Assembly (NCBI GenBank): GCA_964626055.1
Contig: CAZVDF010000011.1
Span: 11,568 to 75,567 of the forward strand
DNA from: JAFGSG01 sp964626055
GTDB lineage: Bacteria; Spirochaetota; UBA4802; JAFGDQ01
Length of the DNA: 64,000 nt
Reading direction: 5' to 3'
The notes beneath the pieces were generated by a model. The model searched no databases. It worked only from the letters and a program-made list of their open reading frames with translations, and was not told the DNA's origin. Positions 37,365 to 45,179 of the stretch are shown in pieces. The position numbers and the translations under genes are program-made. How positions within the stretch are numbered: position 1 is the first letter of the stretch; the number at the start of each line of letters is the position of its first letter.

Positions 37365-38588
37365 ATGCCTACTGAAAGACTAAAAATTGATCTGACATAT
37401 CTTGGACCTGAAAGCATGCTTATATACCCGTTATATTCTGATACAGGCGAAAAGATACTGGAAGCCAGAACCGCTTTATCCGTTGAAATTATTAATAATA
37501 TCATCCAGAAACACGGCAAGATTGTTTACTATTCCTTTGCCGATGAGATGGGTAACATTCCCAATCACAGAATATTCACGGCTTTAAATAAATCCCGCGA
37601 AATAATGGATGAAATTATTAAAACAGACAAAATCAGCAAAGGAAGATATAAAGAATCGGAAGAACTGATGGAAATTATTCTGAGCGACCTGGTATCTTCC
37701 GAAACCGATACCATCAAACTGCTTAAAGATCTGAATTCCTATGATGATTATACATATAATCATTCAGTAAATGTTCTTCTACTTGTTTCGGTTTTCAGTC
37801 ATAAATTAAAAAAATACACAATGGAGGAACTCAAATCCCTTCTACTGGGAGCTTTTTTGCATGATATCGGCAAAATGAAACTTGATAAACAGCTTTTAAA
37901 CAAAAAAGGCAAGCTGAATGTTACGGAATTCCAGAAAATTAAAAGACATCCGCAATTAGGATATGAAATAATAAAAAACGTTGCTTCTTCCGATGTAATT
38001 GTCCAGCAATGCATACTATTTCATCATGAAAAATACAATAATAAAGGATATTACGGATTGCCATACGAAAATCTGCCGAATTATCCAAAGATAATTTCCG
38101 TATGCGACGTATTTGACGCGTTAACTTCAAGAAGGCCTTACAGGAATGCGATTTCACCGGCGAATGCGCTTAAGATATTGCTGAATTCAATAAATAATCA
38201 TTTTGATTACGATCTTGTCAGCAAATTTATAAATACCGTAGGTCCGTTTGTCAATAATACCCGGCATTTTTACGGCAGGCATGAAATATGCGAATTAAAT
38301 ACTCAGGAACTTGCGTTGATTATCGGACTCGGAGAGAAAGATATCCTTAAGCCCGAGATCATTGTTTTCTGCAAATACCAGAAAACCCGAAGCAAAATAA
38401 ATGTAAAGTTTTACGACAGGCCTTTCAAGATAAAACTCGAAAATGACAAAAATAGAATAATGACGAACATATTAAATAACGAATACCAGGTATACTCGAT
38501 CAAAAACAGACTACTTGAAAGAAGCCTTTTAAAGATGGAAGCGGGTGAATTTATTCCATCGAATGCTGAAGGACAGAGTATTCACTGA
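37365..38588 (+). CDS. HD-GYP domain c-di-GMP phosphodiesterase
   Basis: 407 residues, same architecture as the gene at 12760. HD-GYP domain with H133, HDIGK (166-170), H195, HHEKYNNKGYYGLPY (220-234) and D248: the metal and catalytic positions are all kept, but GYP is GYY. The N-terminal 120 residues are a conserved but unnamed domain (KIDLTYLGPESMLIYPLYS), and the C-terminal 100 residues are unique to the pair. HD-GYP enzymes open c-di-GMP to pGpG or GMP with a di- or tri-metal site. No Shine-Dalgarno sequence is evident at the ATG. Confidence 0.88.
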   Translation: MPTERLKIDLTYLGPESMLIYPLYSDTGEKILEARTALSVEIINNIIQKHGKIVYYSFADEMGNIPNHRIFTALNKSREIMDEIIKTDKISKGRYKESEELMEIILSDLVSSETDTIKLLKDLNSYDDYTYNHSVNVLLLVSVFSHKLKKYTMEELKSLLLGAFLHDIGKMKLDKQLLNKKGKLNVTEFQKIKRHPQLGYEIIKNVASSDVIVQQCILFHHEKYNNKGYYGLPYENLPNYPKIISVCDVFDALTSRRPYRNAISPANALKILLNSINNHFDYDLVSKFINTVGPFVNNTRHFYGRHEICELNTQELALIIGLGEKDILKPEIIVFCKYQKTRSKINVKFYDRPFKIKLENDKNRIMTNILNNEYQVYSIKNRLLERSLLKMEAGEFIPSNAEGQSIH

Positions 38589-38649
38589 TTTACAGATAAA
38601 AACGCTAAGTTTAAATATAAAAAACAGAACATTCTGGCATATCCATTTT

Positions 38650-39615
38650 TTATTTATCTTCATTTTCCCAATCTGACTGCGGTCGATCGGACAATACCCA
38701 CTTTTTAGCTTCCCAATTTAAACGGGGTACCTGGAAATAGTTAAAGAAAGACTGCATTGAAGATGAAATATATCCTGCCGGCAGAATATCACCAAATGCT
38801 ATTGAGAAATTAAATGACAGGCCAATATAATAAGCTCTTGTCCGCCTGTCAAATCCCTGCGCCGGTCTGTAACCCCTGACATAATATCCTGCGTCTATAT
38901 TAACATAACGCAGCGGCGTAAGAGAGAGATAGGGTATACCGCCGACTTTAGTCGTAAGCATAAATTTTGATCCGCTGTAATCGGTGAATATGTCATGATG
39001 GTCCTTTATATCAAACTTATTCCTCATGGCTTTACTGGGATAATATTCCCATCTTAATGTAAATATTCCGTCGAGGAAGGGAGAATAATCAAGAAGCACC
39101 GCAATAAGTATACCGGCCTGATTTGCCAGCCAGTCATACGGATCGAATCCGTAATCCGGGCCGAATCCGTCCCCGATCTCCCCGGCTGTCGTAATGATAT
39201 CCGTAAGCAAAGCGCCCTCAAGGTTCGCCATGTTCGGAGAGGAACCGCTAGCCCTGAAAAGAAATGTGGTAAGACGTTTCATAAGATAGTTGCCGTATAA
39301 ATGGCCGTATTTATCAACTCCGCCGTTGATCGCATGCGCTCCAGTCGGATTCTCCGCTTTTAAATGGAAATCTGAGGAGTTCCATCCCCATGTGCCGATC
39401 CCGTAACCGATCATAAAAAGTGGTCCGAATGCATAAAGGCCATATCTTACATACTTGGAAGTATCGGCATTGAATTCAAATGAATCATATACGTTTAAAG
39501 GGAGTCTTATGTTATCGCCAGCTTTTTCCACATCAACAACAACGGTATTTTCCTGTGACATTACATGCGAAGAAAAAATTATTAGTACTATTAAAGTCGA
39601 TACTATTATTTTCAA
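38650..39615 (-). CDS. DUF2279-like exported protein
   Basis: 321 residues with a signal peptide (about 1-20). DUF2279-like features are GVDKYGHLYGNYLMKR and EIGDGFGPDYGFDPYDWLANQAG; the second half is strand-rich and ends in a barrel-like YYIGLSFNFSIAFGD segment. The family is found in outer-membrane proteomes of diderms and its role is unknown. The start is TTG at 39615 with AGAGG upstream. No operon partner on this strand lies close. Confidence 0.68.
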   Translation of the reverse strand: MKIIVSTLIVLIIFSSHVMSQENTVVVDVEKAGDNIRLPLNVYDSFEFNADTSKYVRYGLYAFGPLFMIGYGIGTWGWNSSDFHLKAENPTGAHAINGGVDKYGHLYGNYLMKRLTTFLFRASGSSPNMANLEGALLTDIITTAGEIGDGFGPDYGFDPYDWLANQAGILIAVLLDYSPFLDGIFTLRWEYYPSKAMRNKFDIKDHHDIFTDYSGSKFMLTTKVGGIPYLSLTPLRYVNIDAGYYVRGYRPAQGFDRRTRAYYIGLSFNFSIAFGDILPAGYISSSMQSFFNYFQVPRLNWEAKKWVLSDRPQSDWENEDK

Positions 39616-39811
39616 GATAGCCTCTATTTGAAAAGCACTTATTATGAGTTAAATGCCGCTTCCTCAAGCTGAAATATTTTTTCGTGAAAAGAGATAATTA
39701 ATGATAGTAAATGTCAATTGGTTTTTAGCGATGTTGTTTATGGATTTTATATTAAAATGTGCTGGAAAAATTTATTTCAGGACATGCTTCAGGCTATAAA
39801 TTAAAAATCGA

Positions 39812-40477
39812 CTACTTAAATTTGATCTTATTTTTCCTATGTTCTTTTTCAATCAGCTCAAGAAACTTTTTTCTTGATATATATTCGCCGCCAAAGCTTG
39901 AAGTCAAAGGGGTAAGCATTTGCAGATCCAGCCATTCAAGACCGATATTTTTCAGATATTCCACAAGTTTAAGCAGGCATAGTTTTGAACAGTTCGGCTT
40001 TTTATAAAACATACTTTCTCCGCTGAAAACATTACCCACAAATACACCGTAAATACCGCCTACCAGTTTATTATTTTCCCAGGCTTCCACGCTATGGGCA
40101 TACCCCGCGTTATGTAACTCGGTATAAGCCCTTACCATCTCAGGTAAAATCCATGTACCGTTCTGGCCCGGCCGTTTCTGCAATTTGCAGGAATTAATAA
40201 CTTCTTCAAAAGCCGTATCGACACGGTAATCTCCCTTCCATGCGTTTTTAAACCTGTTCAGCCTTTTTGAAACATGTAATTTCGAAAAATTCAATACCCC
40301 TCTCATCGGCGGGGAAAACCATAGTATGGGCAAGTCCTCCTGAGGCCATGGAAAAATTCCATGATAGTACGCATCGATAAGCGTGTCTACTTCAAGGTTT
40401 ACTCCAATGCACAGTAATCCGTCTTCATCCGCCATTTCCGGATTCGGGAAGATAGATTGTTTGATGTGATCGGTCAT
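39812..40477 (-). CDS. aat: Leucyl/phenylalanyl-tRNA-protein transferase
   Basis: 221 residues, full length. FPNPEMADEDGLLCIG, AYYHGIFPWP, PILWFSPPMRGVL, TWILPEMVRAY, GIYGVFVGNVFSGESMF and the C-terminal LDLQMLTPLTSSFGGEYISR are the conserved Aat blocks. The enzyme moves Leu or Phe from aminoacyl-tRNA to proteins with N-terminal Arg or Lys, marking them for ClpS/ClpAP (N-degron pathway). The presence of aat fits a Gram-negative cell. No clpS or clpA lies in the window. Confidence 0.95.
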   Translation of the reverse strand: MTDHIKQSIFPNPEMADEDGLLCIGVNLEVDTLIDAYYHGIFPWPQEDLPILWFSPPMRGVLNFSKLHVSKRLNRFKNAWKGDYRVDTAFEEVINSCKLQKRPGQNGTWILPEMVRAYTELHNAGYAHSVEAWENNKLVGGIYGVFVGNVFSGESMFYKKPNCSKLCLLKLVEYLKNIGLEWLDLQMLTPLTSSFGGEYISRKKFLELIEKEHRKNKIKFK

Positions 40478-40708
40478 TTATATGTTACTTTAATGTTTTG
40501 AGAGAATATTATTTACTCATCTTGACTGACTTTTTTATAAACATCTGTGATAGAATTAAGAAATAGTGTAATAAAAGTCAGTTAACTTGAGTTAATAAAA
40601 AATTAAATTTTCGGTTTTTTTAAAGGATGTCAAATTTTATACGCATTAATTAAAAAAGACAAGATAAATTAAGAGCATGAAACCGAAACAATAAAAGAAG
40701 TGATCATA

Positions 40709-41635
40709 TTAAACAATCGGTCTCGGAAGCAGTCCCGTACGTTCCATTATTTCCGGTATCCTGTGTTCCCATTCGATTGCCATTATATGAATACCGCTTA
40801 TTCCTTCAATTTCCCTTAACTCTTCAACCGATTCGCATAAAATCGATATTCCTTCATCTGCCGCTTTCTCTTTTGGAACGCTGCTAATCCTTTTAATTAT
40901 GCAATCCGGAATTGTTATTCCAGGAATGTTATCGGATAAATATTTTGCCATTACCGGCGATTTGAGCGGAATAAGTCCCGCAAGAATGCTGCATCTTTTG
41001 TCCAGGCCCATATCTCTAACGATTTGCATCCATTCATTGAATCTTTTAATGTCGAATATGCCCTGTGTCTGAATAAAATCGGCACCAGCGTCCAATTTCT
41101 TTTTTAAATGCAAAGCGCGAAACTCGAGAGGCGGCGCGAACGGATTTAAAGCTGCGCCTATGAACATTGGTACCTCACCCTTAAGGCTATCCGCATCTCC
41201 GAGAATTTTCTTTTCATCTCTTAGCCGTTTCACCAGACCCAGCATCTGTATGGAATCGATGTCATATACTTTTTTACTGTTTTTCTGGTTCCCGAAACTC
41301 TGATGATCCCCGGATATGCAAAGCATGTTCTTAACGCCGAGCGCCGATGCTCCGAGAACGTCGCTCTGGATCGCTATCCGGTTGCGGTCGCGGCATGTCA
41401 TCTGCATAACCGGCTCAACGCCCATTTGGACAAGTAAACTCCCCGCAGCAATGCTTGACATACGCACTACCGCATTCTGGCAGTCCGTTATGTTTATTGC
41501 GTCAGCGTTCCCTTTAAGAAATTCCGCCTTTTTTTTGATGATCGAAATATCCGTTCCTTTGGGAGGACCCAATTCGACCGTTACTGCAAAATGGCCGCCT
41601 GCCAGCACTTTTTCCAGGTTGCTCCCTGATTTCAT
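40709..41635 (-). CDS. metF: 5,10-methylenetetrahydrofolate reductase, MetF family
   Basis: 308 residues; TIM-barrel MTHFR. AVTVELGPPKGTD, MTCRDRNR, LGVKNMLCISGDH, FIGAALNPFAP and DFIQTQGIFDIKRF are family blocks; the sequence resembles the acetogen/anaerobe MetF that works with a separate MetV. It reduces methylene-THF to methyl-THF (or the reverse) with FAD. A strong AAGGAGG lies before the ATG. It is the last gene of a five-gene operon with MetV, a tetraheme cytochrome, an Fe-S protein and a membrane cytochrome b, and its leader can fold into a pseudoknot. In acetogens MetF-MetV takes electrons from NADH, Hdr or ferredoxin-linked partners; here the cytochromes are the candidates. Confidence 0.9.
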   Translation of the reverse strand: MKSGSNLEKVLAGGHFAVTVELGPPKGTDISIIKKKAEFLKGNADAINITDCQNAVVRMSSIAAGSLLVQMGVEPVMQMTCRDRNRIAIQSDVLGASALGVKNMLCISGDHQSFGNQKNSKKVYDIDSIQMLGLVKRLRDEKKILGDADSLKGEVPMFIGAALNPFAPPLEFRALHLKKKLDAGADFIQTQGIFDIKRFNEWMQIVRDMGLDKRCSILAGLIPLKSPVMAKYLSDNIPGITIPDCIIKRISSVPKEKAADEGISILCESVEELREIEGISGIHIMAIEWEHRIPEIMERTGLLPRPIV

Positions 41636-41677
41636 ATTTGCAGTTCCTCCTTATAAACTGTCACATTTCTTGTTATT

Positions 41678-41755
41678 GCGTCCCATCAAACAATAAATTC
41701 TTAGAGTGCCGTTGATTGCCTTTTGCTTTATATGGGTTTTGGGACGCACTCTAAG
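41678..41755 (-). promoter_or_regulatory. Candidate H-type pseudoknot in the metF leader
   Basis: In the 126-base metV-metF gap, reading in the transcript direction: CTTAGAGTGC (41755-41746), overlapping GCGTCCC (41747-41741), then GCACTCTAAG (41709-41700), then GGGACGC (41684-41678). The 10-bp stem and the 7-bp stem interleave in P1-P2-P1'-P2' order, the topology of an H-type pseudoknot, and end about 25 bases before the AAGGAGG of metF. The two stems share the central GC, so they may also be mutually exclusive. I do not recognise a named riboswitch class. Confidence 0.5.
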
Positions 41756-41761
41756 CTACAT

Positions 41762-42436
41762 TCATTTTTTATATCTTTTCTCATATCCCGATTGGATTAA
41801 TATCCCCGGACCTTTGTCTATCCATTCCATAGGCGGATGTATATTAAGAATATTTTCAAGACGATTCTGAGCTTTCAAACGTTCATATATTTTTTTCCAG
41901 GCGCAGGGCACATCAGCGCTTACTTCGCAGCTGCCTTCCGATCGTGTTCCCCCGCACGGTCCGTTTAACAGGCTTTTAGCGCAGCAGGTTACCGGGCAGA
42001 TCCCGCCGGTTAGTCCCAGCATGCAGTTGCCGCAGCTTCTGCAGCGTTCCTCATACAATGCAATATCGCGGTCCAGTCCGATAAACATCGTATTCAGCGC
42101 AGGAAAAACAGGTTTTATCTCGTACTTCTCTGCAAGGAACTGAGCGCCGATCCCGCAGGCTGTCGAAATTAAACAATCGGATTCTTTTACCATATCTGAA
42201 ATATCAGAAAGATATTCTTCATTGCATTGCCTTTCCGTAACAACAACGGACAGCCTTGCATTTCCGCCGTTTTGGGAAAATAATTCACCAAGCTCTTTGC
42301 TTAAAATAATTGTTTCAGGCTGTCCGCCGGCGAGACAGATCGAAGCGCAGCCGCCGCATCCAACGCAAAGTATGCGGGAGTAGCCTTTAACCATGCCGAA
42401 TATCTCTTCAAGCGGTTTTCTCTTTGCTTTTATCAT
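41762..42436 (-). CDS. metV: MetV-like methylene-THF reductase partner (MTHFR_C, Zn/Fe-S)
   Basis: 224 residues. Cysteine-rich: CVGCGGCASIC (about 25-35), CRSCGNC and the MTHFR_C hallmark CPVTCCAKSLLNGPCGG with downstream CEV and CAW. MetV proteins carry Fe-S clusters and a zinc site and bridge electrons to MetF in acetogens and related anaerobes. The gene begins 12 bases after the tetraheme cytochrome gene and is followed by metF after the structured leader. Symbol given by family resemblance and neighbourhood. Confidence 0.85.
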   Translation of the reverse strand: MIKAKRKPLEEIFGMVKGYSRILCVGCGGCASICLAGGQPETIILSKELGELFSQNGGNARLSVVVTERQCNEEYLSDISDMVKESDCLISTACGIGAQFLAEKYEIKPVFPALNTMFIGLDRDIALYEERCRSCGNCMLGLTGGICPVTCCAKSLLNGPCGGTRSEGSCEVSADVPCAWKKIYERLKAQNRLENILNIHPPMEWIDKGPGILIQSGYEKRYKK

Positions 42437-42448
42437 AAATCCCCTGAT

Positions 42449-42847
42449 TTACTTTTTAATAATATGGCATTCACCGCACATGCGCGGCCCTTTTGCTCTG
42501 CCTTTGATTTTTAAGTTATGACATCCGATGCATTGATGATGATAAGCCTTTATTAACTCGGACTTTCCTTTATGACAATAACCGCACATTATTGATTTAT
42601 TTTTTTCTGTCAGTTCATCAATCATCACCACATTTTTCCCGTTTTTAAAACGATGATGACATTCTGTGCATGATACTCCTTCAATACACATATGATTCAT
42701 GTGAGGAAATTTTACGGAAGTTCTTTCTTTGCTTTTAAAAACTTCACTATTATCAATTATTATAAATTCCGACTGCGCCAGCAGAAAAGATGACAGGGCG
42801 ATAATTAATATGAATAGAAATATCGTCAGTATTCGATATCTGCTCAT
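42449..42847 (-). CDS. Secreted tetraheme cytochrome c (class III/TmcA-like)
   Basis: 132 residues. Signal peptide about 1-25 (LFILIIALSSFLLAQ), then four CxxCH heme sites: CTECHH, CGYCH, CIGCH and CGECH. Extra histidines (FPHMNH, AYHHQ) could be the distal ligands of bis-His hemes as in cytochromes c3. It would be periplasmic. It overlaps the Fe-S gene upstream by four bases and leads into metV. Tmc complexes of sulfate reducers contain a tetraheme TmcA of this size, but this protein's relation to them is judged from layout only. Confidence 0.86.
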   Translation of the reverse strand: MSRYRILTIFLFILIIALSSFLLAQSEFIIIDNSEVFKSKERTSVKFPHMNHMCIEGVSCTECHHRFKNGKNVVMIDELTEKNKSIMCGYCHKGKSELIKAYHHQCIGCHNLKIKGRAKGPRMCGECHIIKK

Positions 42848-43239
42848 TCGTTTGCCTCTTCGCTATCATATATGCGGTAAATGCCTTTTTCCCTGCAAAT
42901 GTCGCGCGCCATTGCTATCAGTGAAGGAATACTGATTCCGACAGGACAGTAACATCTTGTGCACATTACGCACTTTTCCCACACAAGCACTGCAATATCC
43001 CTGTATTGCCTCACCGAAAGCACGCCTTTTGATTTAAAAATCTTACCTATTGAATTGATCGCTTTGTACGAAGGTGTAAATGTGGGATCACTTTTATGAG
43101 ACCTGAACAAGAAACAGCTATCGGAGCAAATAGAACAGTGAACGCATACTTTCAGAGAAAGCTTGATCATATCGCGTTTTTTATTTATAATCTGTTTTGT
43201 CCGATCATTGTCGGATTGTATATATTTTGTGTTTATCAT
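42844..43239 (-). CDS. HdrC/TmcB-like 2x[4Fe-4S] protein, short form
   Basis: 131 residues. First cluster motif CVHCSICSDSC (about 32-42); second CVMCTRCYCPVGISIP (about 91-106), where the usual CxxCxxCxxxCP spacing is shortened to CxxCxxCxCP. No cysteine-rich CCG domain follows, so this is a small electron-transfer subunit rather than a full HdrD/DsrK/TmcB protein. Predicted cytoplasmic. It sits between the membrane cytochrome b gene (10-base gap) and the tetraheme gene (4-base overlap). Confidence 0.82.
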   Translation of the reverse strand: MINTKYIQSDNDRTKQIINKKRDMIKLSLKVCVHCSICSDSCFLFRSHKSDPTFTPSYKAINSIGKIFKSKGVLSVRQYRDIAVLVWEKCVMCTRCYCPVGISIPSLIAMARDICREKGIYRIYDSEEANE

Positions 43240-43249
43240 TTGTATTTCA

Positions 43250-43957
43250 TTACCATGATCGATTCGCGTATTTTAAATTATATTCACCTGTTACAAAAAA
43301 ACGGGAAAAAATAAAGAATAACATATGGCCGAGCTTCGTAAACGGTACGGCCATGATCGCGATTTCTCCGGCAATTATATGAATATAGAGAGCCAGTTTA
43401 TAATTAAAAAACTGATGATAAGCGGCAAATGCCGAAATAAAAGGAAGCATAACCATAAGTAATACTGAATAATCTACCGCGGTAGTCAGCAGCCTGACCC
43501 CGGGATTAACAATCCTGCGAATTAAAAAGAAAATGCAAATGAGTATCACAATAATTGTAAATTTATCTGCCAGTATGTCGGGAAGAGAGAACAGGCTTAT
43601 TCCTGTATTTTGATCAATAATAACATTATGAGCGCTTAAAAAAAGCGGCGTAATAAACAGCAATATATGAAAAAAAATGCTGACTGTTCCCATTATTGGA
43701 TAAGGCCCTAAAATAGTTCTCTGTCTTTTTAACTTAAGATACATCAATATCTTCTGAATGGGCTTTTTCCCCTTAAACAATATTGATCTGTCGTCAAGAG
43801 CAGGAAAGGGCAGGGCATACATCGGACGGTTTATACATCGGGTTATTTGCACAAATTGAATGATCCGGTAAATGCATCCACAGGTGAAAACAAAAATTGT
43901 AAATATAAGAGCAGGTCCGCAAAGAAAAGAGTAAAGATCAAATGGTAATATAAACAT
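43250..43957 (-). CDS. NarI/DsrM/TmcC-like membrane cytochrome b subunit
   Basis: 235 residues with five or six transmembrane helices and a hydrophilic loop after helix 1. Histidines in or near helices (FFHILLF, AAYHQFF, LALYIHIIAGE, KLGHMLFF) suit two b-type hemes, as in NarI and the TmcC/DsrM group. Such subunits oxidise or reduce quinones and pass electrons to an Fe-S partner. This is the first gene of the operon leading to metF, and the 750-base region upstream contains repeats and presumably its promoter. Confidence 0.8.
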   Translation of the reverse strand: MFILPFDLYSFLCGPALIFTIFVFTCGCIYRIIQFVQITRCINRPMYALPFPALDDRSILFKGKKPIQKILMYLKLKRQRTILGPYPIMGTVSIFFHILLFITPLFLSAHNVIIDQNTGISLFSLPDILADKFTIIVILICIFFLIRRIVNPGVRLLTTAVDYSVLLMVMLPFISAFAAYHQFFNYKLALYIHIIAGEIAIMAVPFTKLGHMLFFIFSRFFVTGEYNLKYANRSW

Positions 43958-44710
43958 AATTAATCGTCATTTAAAAATTTTTATTTAGGAATAAAATTTC
44001 CCGCGGTAAGCTCCGGTTACTGACGTACCGGCCGTAGCATCTGGCAGTGTCCATCAAAATTTTTACCTGTGAGATTAAAGGCCCGGCCTGGATCCTTATT
44101 TTATAACAAACTATTAGAAGCCATCTCAAAATTATTTATTCATATATGTGATTATCGATAAATTGGGATACATTAGAAAATTTTCTGGGGAATCAGACCT
44201 TCCTGGTCAGTTTTTCATGTTTTCGAGGGCTTTTGCATCAGGTCTGAAAGGCGTCCTCAACAATTTTCTAATGTATCCCAATTTATCAACAAATATAATA
44301 TAATTTTAAGATGGCTTCTAATAGTTTATTGAGGAGGCAGTCATTAACTTTGTCAATAATTATTCCGAGAAGAATCATTACTTTCAGATCCGGAGTGAAT
44401 CTCGAAATTTAAAAAAAAGTCCAACAGTCGCGTAACAGAAAGGATCGAACCAACGGCACAGATTAATACAGATTATGCCGGATATTTTGCAGGTATATGA
44501 CTCCTCATTTTATAATTGTTATTAAAGCCACCATTTCTACCGGCGTTCGTTTTTTTAGAAAAATCCTGAATTTTTTTTGTGACGATTTAATTAAAATCAG
44601 AACTCCATTATTAAGGATGACTAAAAATTAATAAATTTGGATGCAATTTAATATTTTTAAATGATTGAAACTATATTAAAAAATATAAAATAAATTAAGG
44701 AGAAATTGTT
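43958..44710. other. 753-bp intergenic region with repeats
   Basis: No coding sequence was recognised. From the left it holds degraded family-2 repeat pieces (about 43985-44040, including CCGGTTACTGACGTACCGG), palindromic element copy 3 (44108-44327), then AT-rich DNA, and finally AAGGAG at about 44697-44702 as the ribosome binding site of the next plus-strand gene. It separates divergent transcription units, so promoters for both are expected. Confidence 0.6.
44108..44327. repeat. Palindromic dispersed element, copy 3 (best preserved)
   Basis: 220 bp. Outer terminal inverted repeats match 23 of 24 bases (AAACTATTAGAAGCCATCT start; mirrored at 44304-44327). The inner stem GATAAATTGGGATACATTA (from 44156) pairs with TAATGTATCCCAATTTATC and continues through GAAAATT/AATTTTC. 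The core is in the opposite orientation to copies 1 and 2: AATCAGACCTTCCTGGTCAG on the left and GCATCAGGTCTGAAAGGCGT on the right. No coding potential. Length and long terminal repeats fit a MITE-like element. Confidence 0.85.
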
Positions 44711-45142
44711 ATGAAAAAACAATTTATTATGTTTTATACTGTTCTGTTTGCAGCGGGATTTTTTCTTATTTCGCTGCAAACAACGTCTTCAGCCGCCGGT
44801 TTTAAACTGTATCCCGGAGCAAAACCGGACGGGCGCGCAAACCGCGATGCGAATGGAATGGCCAAACAGATGAAAATGCCCGGCAATTCAAAGATATACA
44901 CGACCAGCGACAGCTTCGAGAAAGTGGCCGCTTTTTACAAAGAAATCGCAAAGGAATATGTGATGCCCGGTAATTCTCAGAAAGGTATAAAAGCCAGGTT
45001 CTTTATCTTCGACAACGGCAAAGACCTTTCGGATTCAAAGCGCTGGGTCAAAGTGCAGAGACCTGCAATGGGTTTATACAAGGAAGACTTGAAGGAAATG
45101 AAATTGCGGGATATTACGTTGATCGTGCTTGTGGAAAAGTAA
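44711..45142 (+). CDS. Small exported protein of unknown function
   Basis: 143 residues. Signal peptide about 1-30 (LFAAGFFLISLQTTSSAAG), then a basic globular domain with LYPGAKPDGRANRD, the YTTSDSFEKVAAFYKEIAKE helix, and ending LRDITLIVLVEK. The SDSFEKVxxFYK pattern is seen in other exported proteins without known function. AAGGAG precedes the ATG at good spacing. It is followed after 37 bases by the repeat lipoprotein gene on the same strand, probably in one transcript. Confidence 0.7.
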   Translation: MKKQFIMFYTVLFAAGFFLISLQTTSSAAGFKLYPGAKPDGRANRDANGMAKQMKMPGNSKIYTTSDSFEKVAAFYKEIAKEYVMPGNSQKGIKARFFIFDNGKDLSDSKRWVKVQRPAMGLYKEDLKEMKLRDITLIVLVEK

Positions 45143-45179
45143 GATAATGTAATCAGCTTGCTTTAAAAGGAGAAAGTAT

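Noticed and set aside
43958..44710. Degraded transposon gene in the long intergenic region
   Set aside because: No transposase-like frame was found; only non-coding repeats are present.
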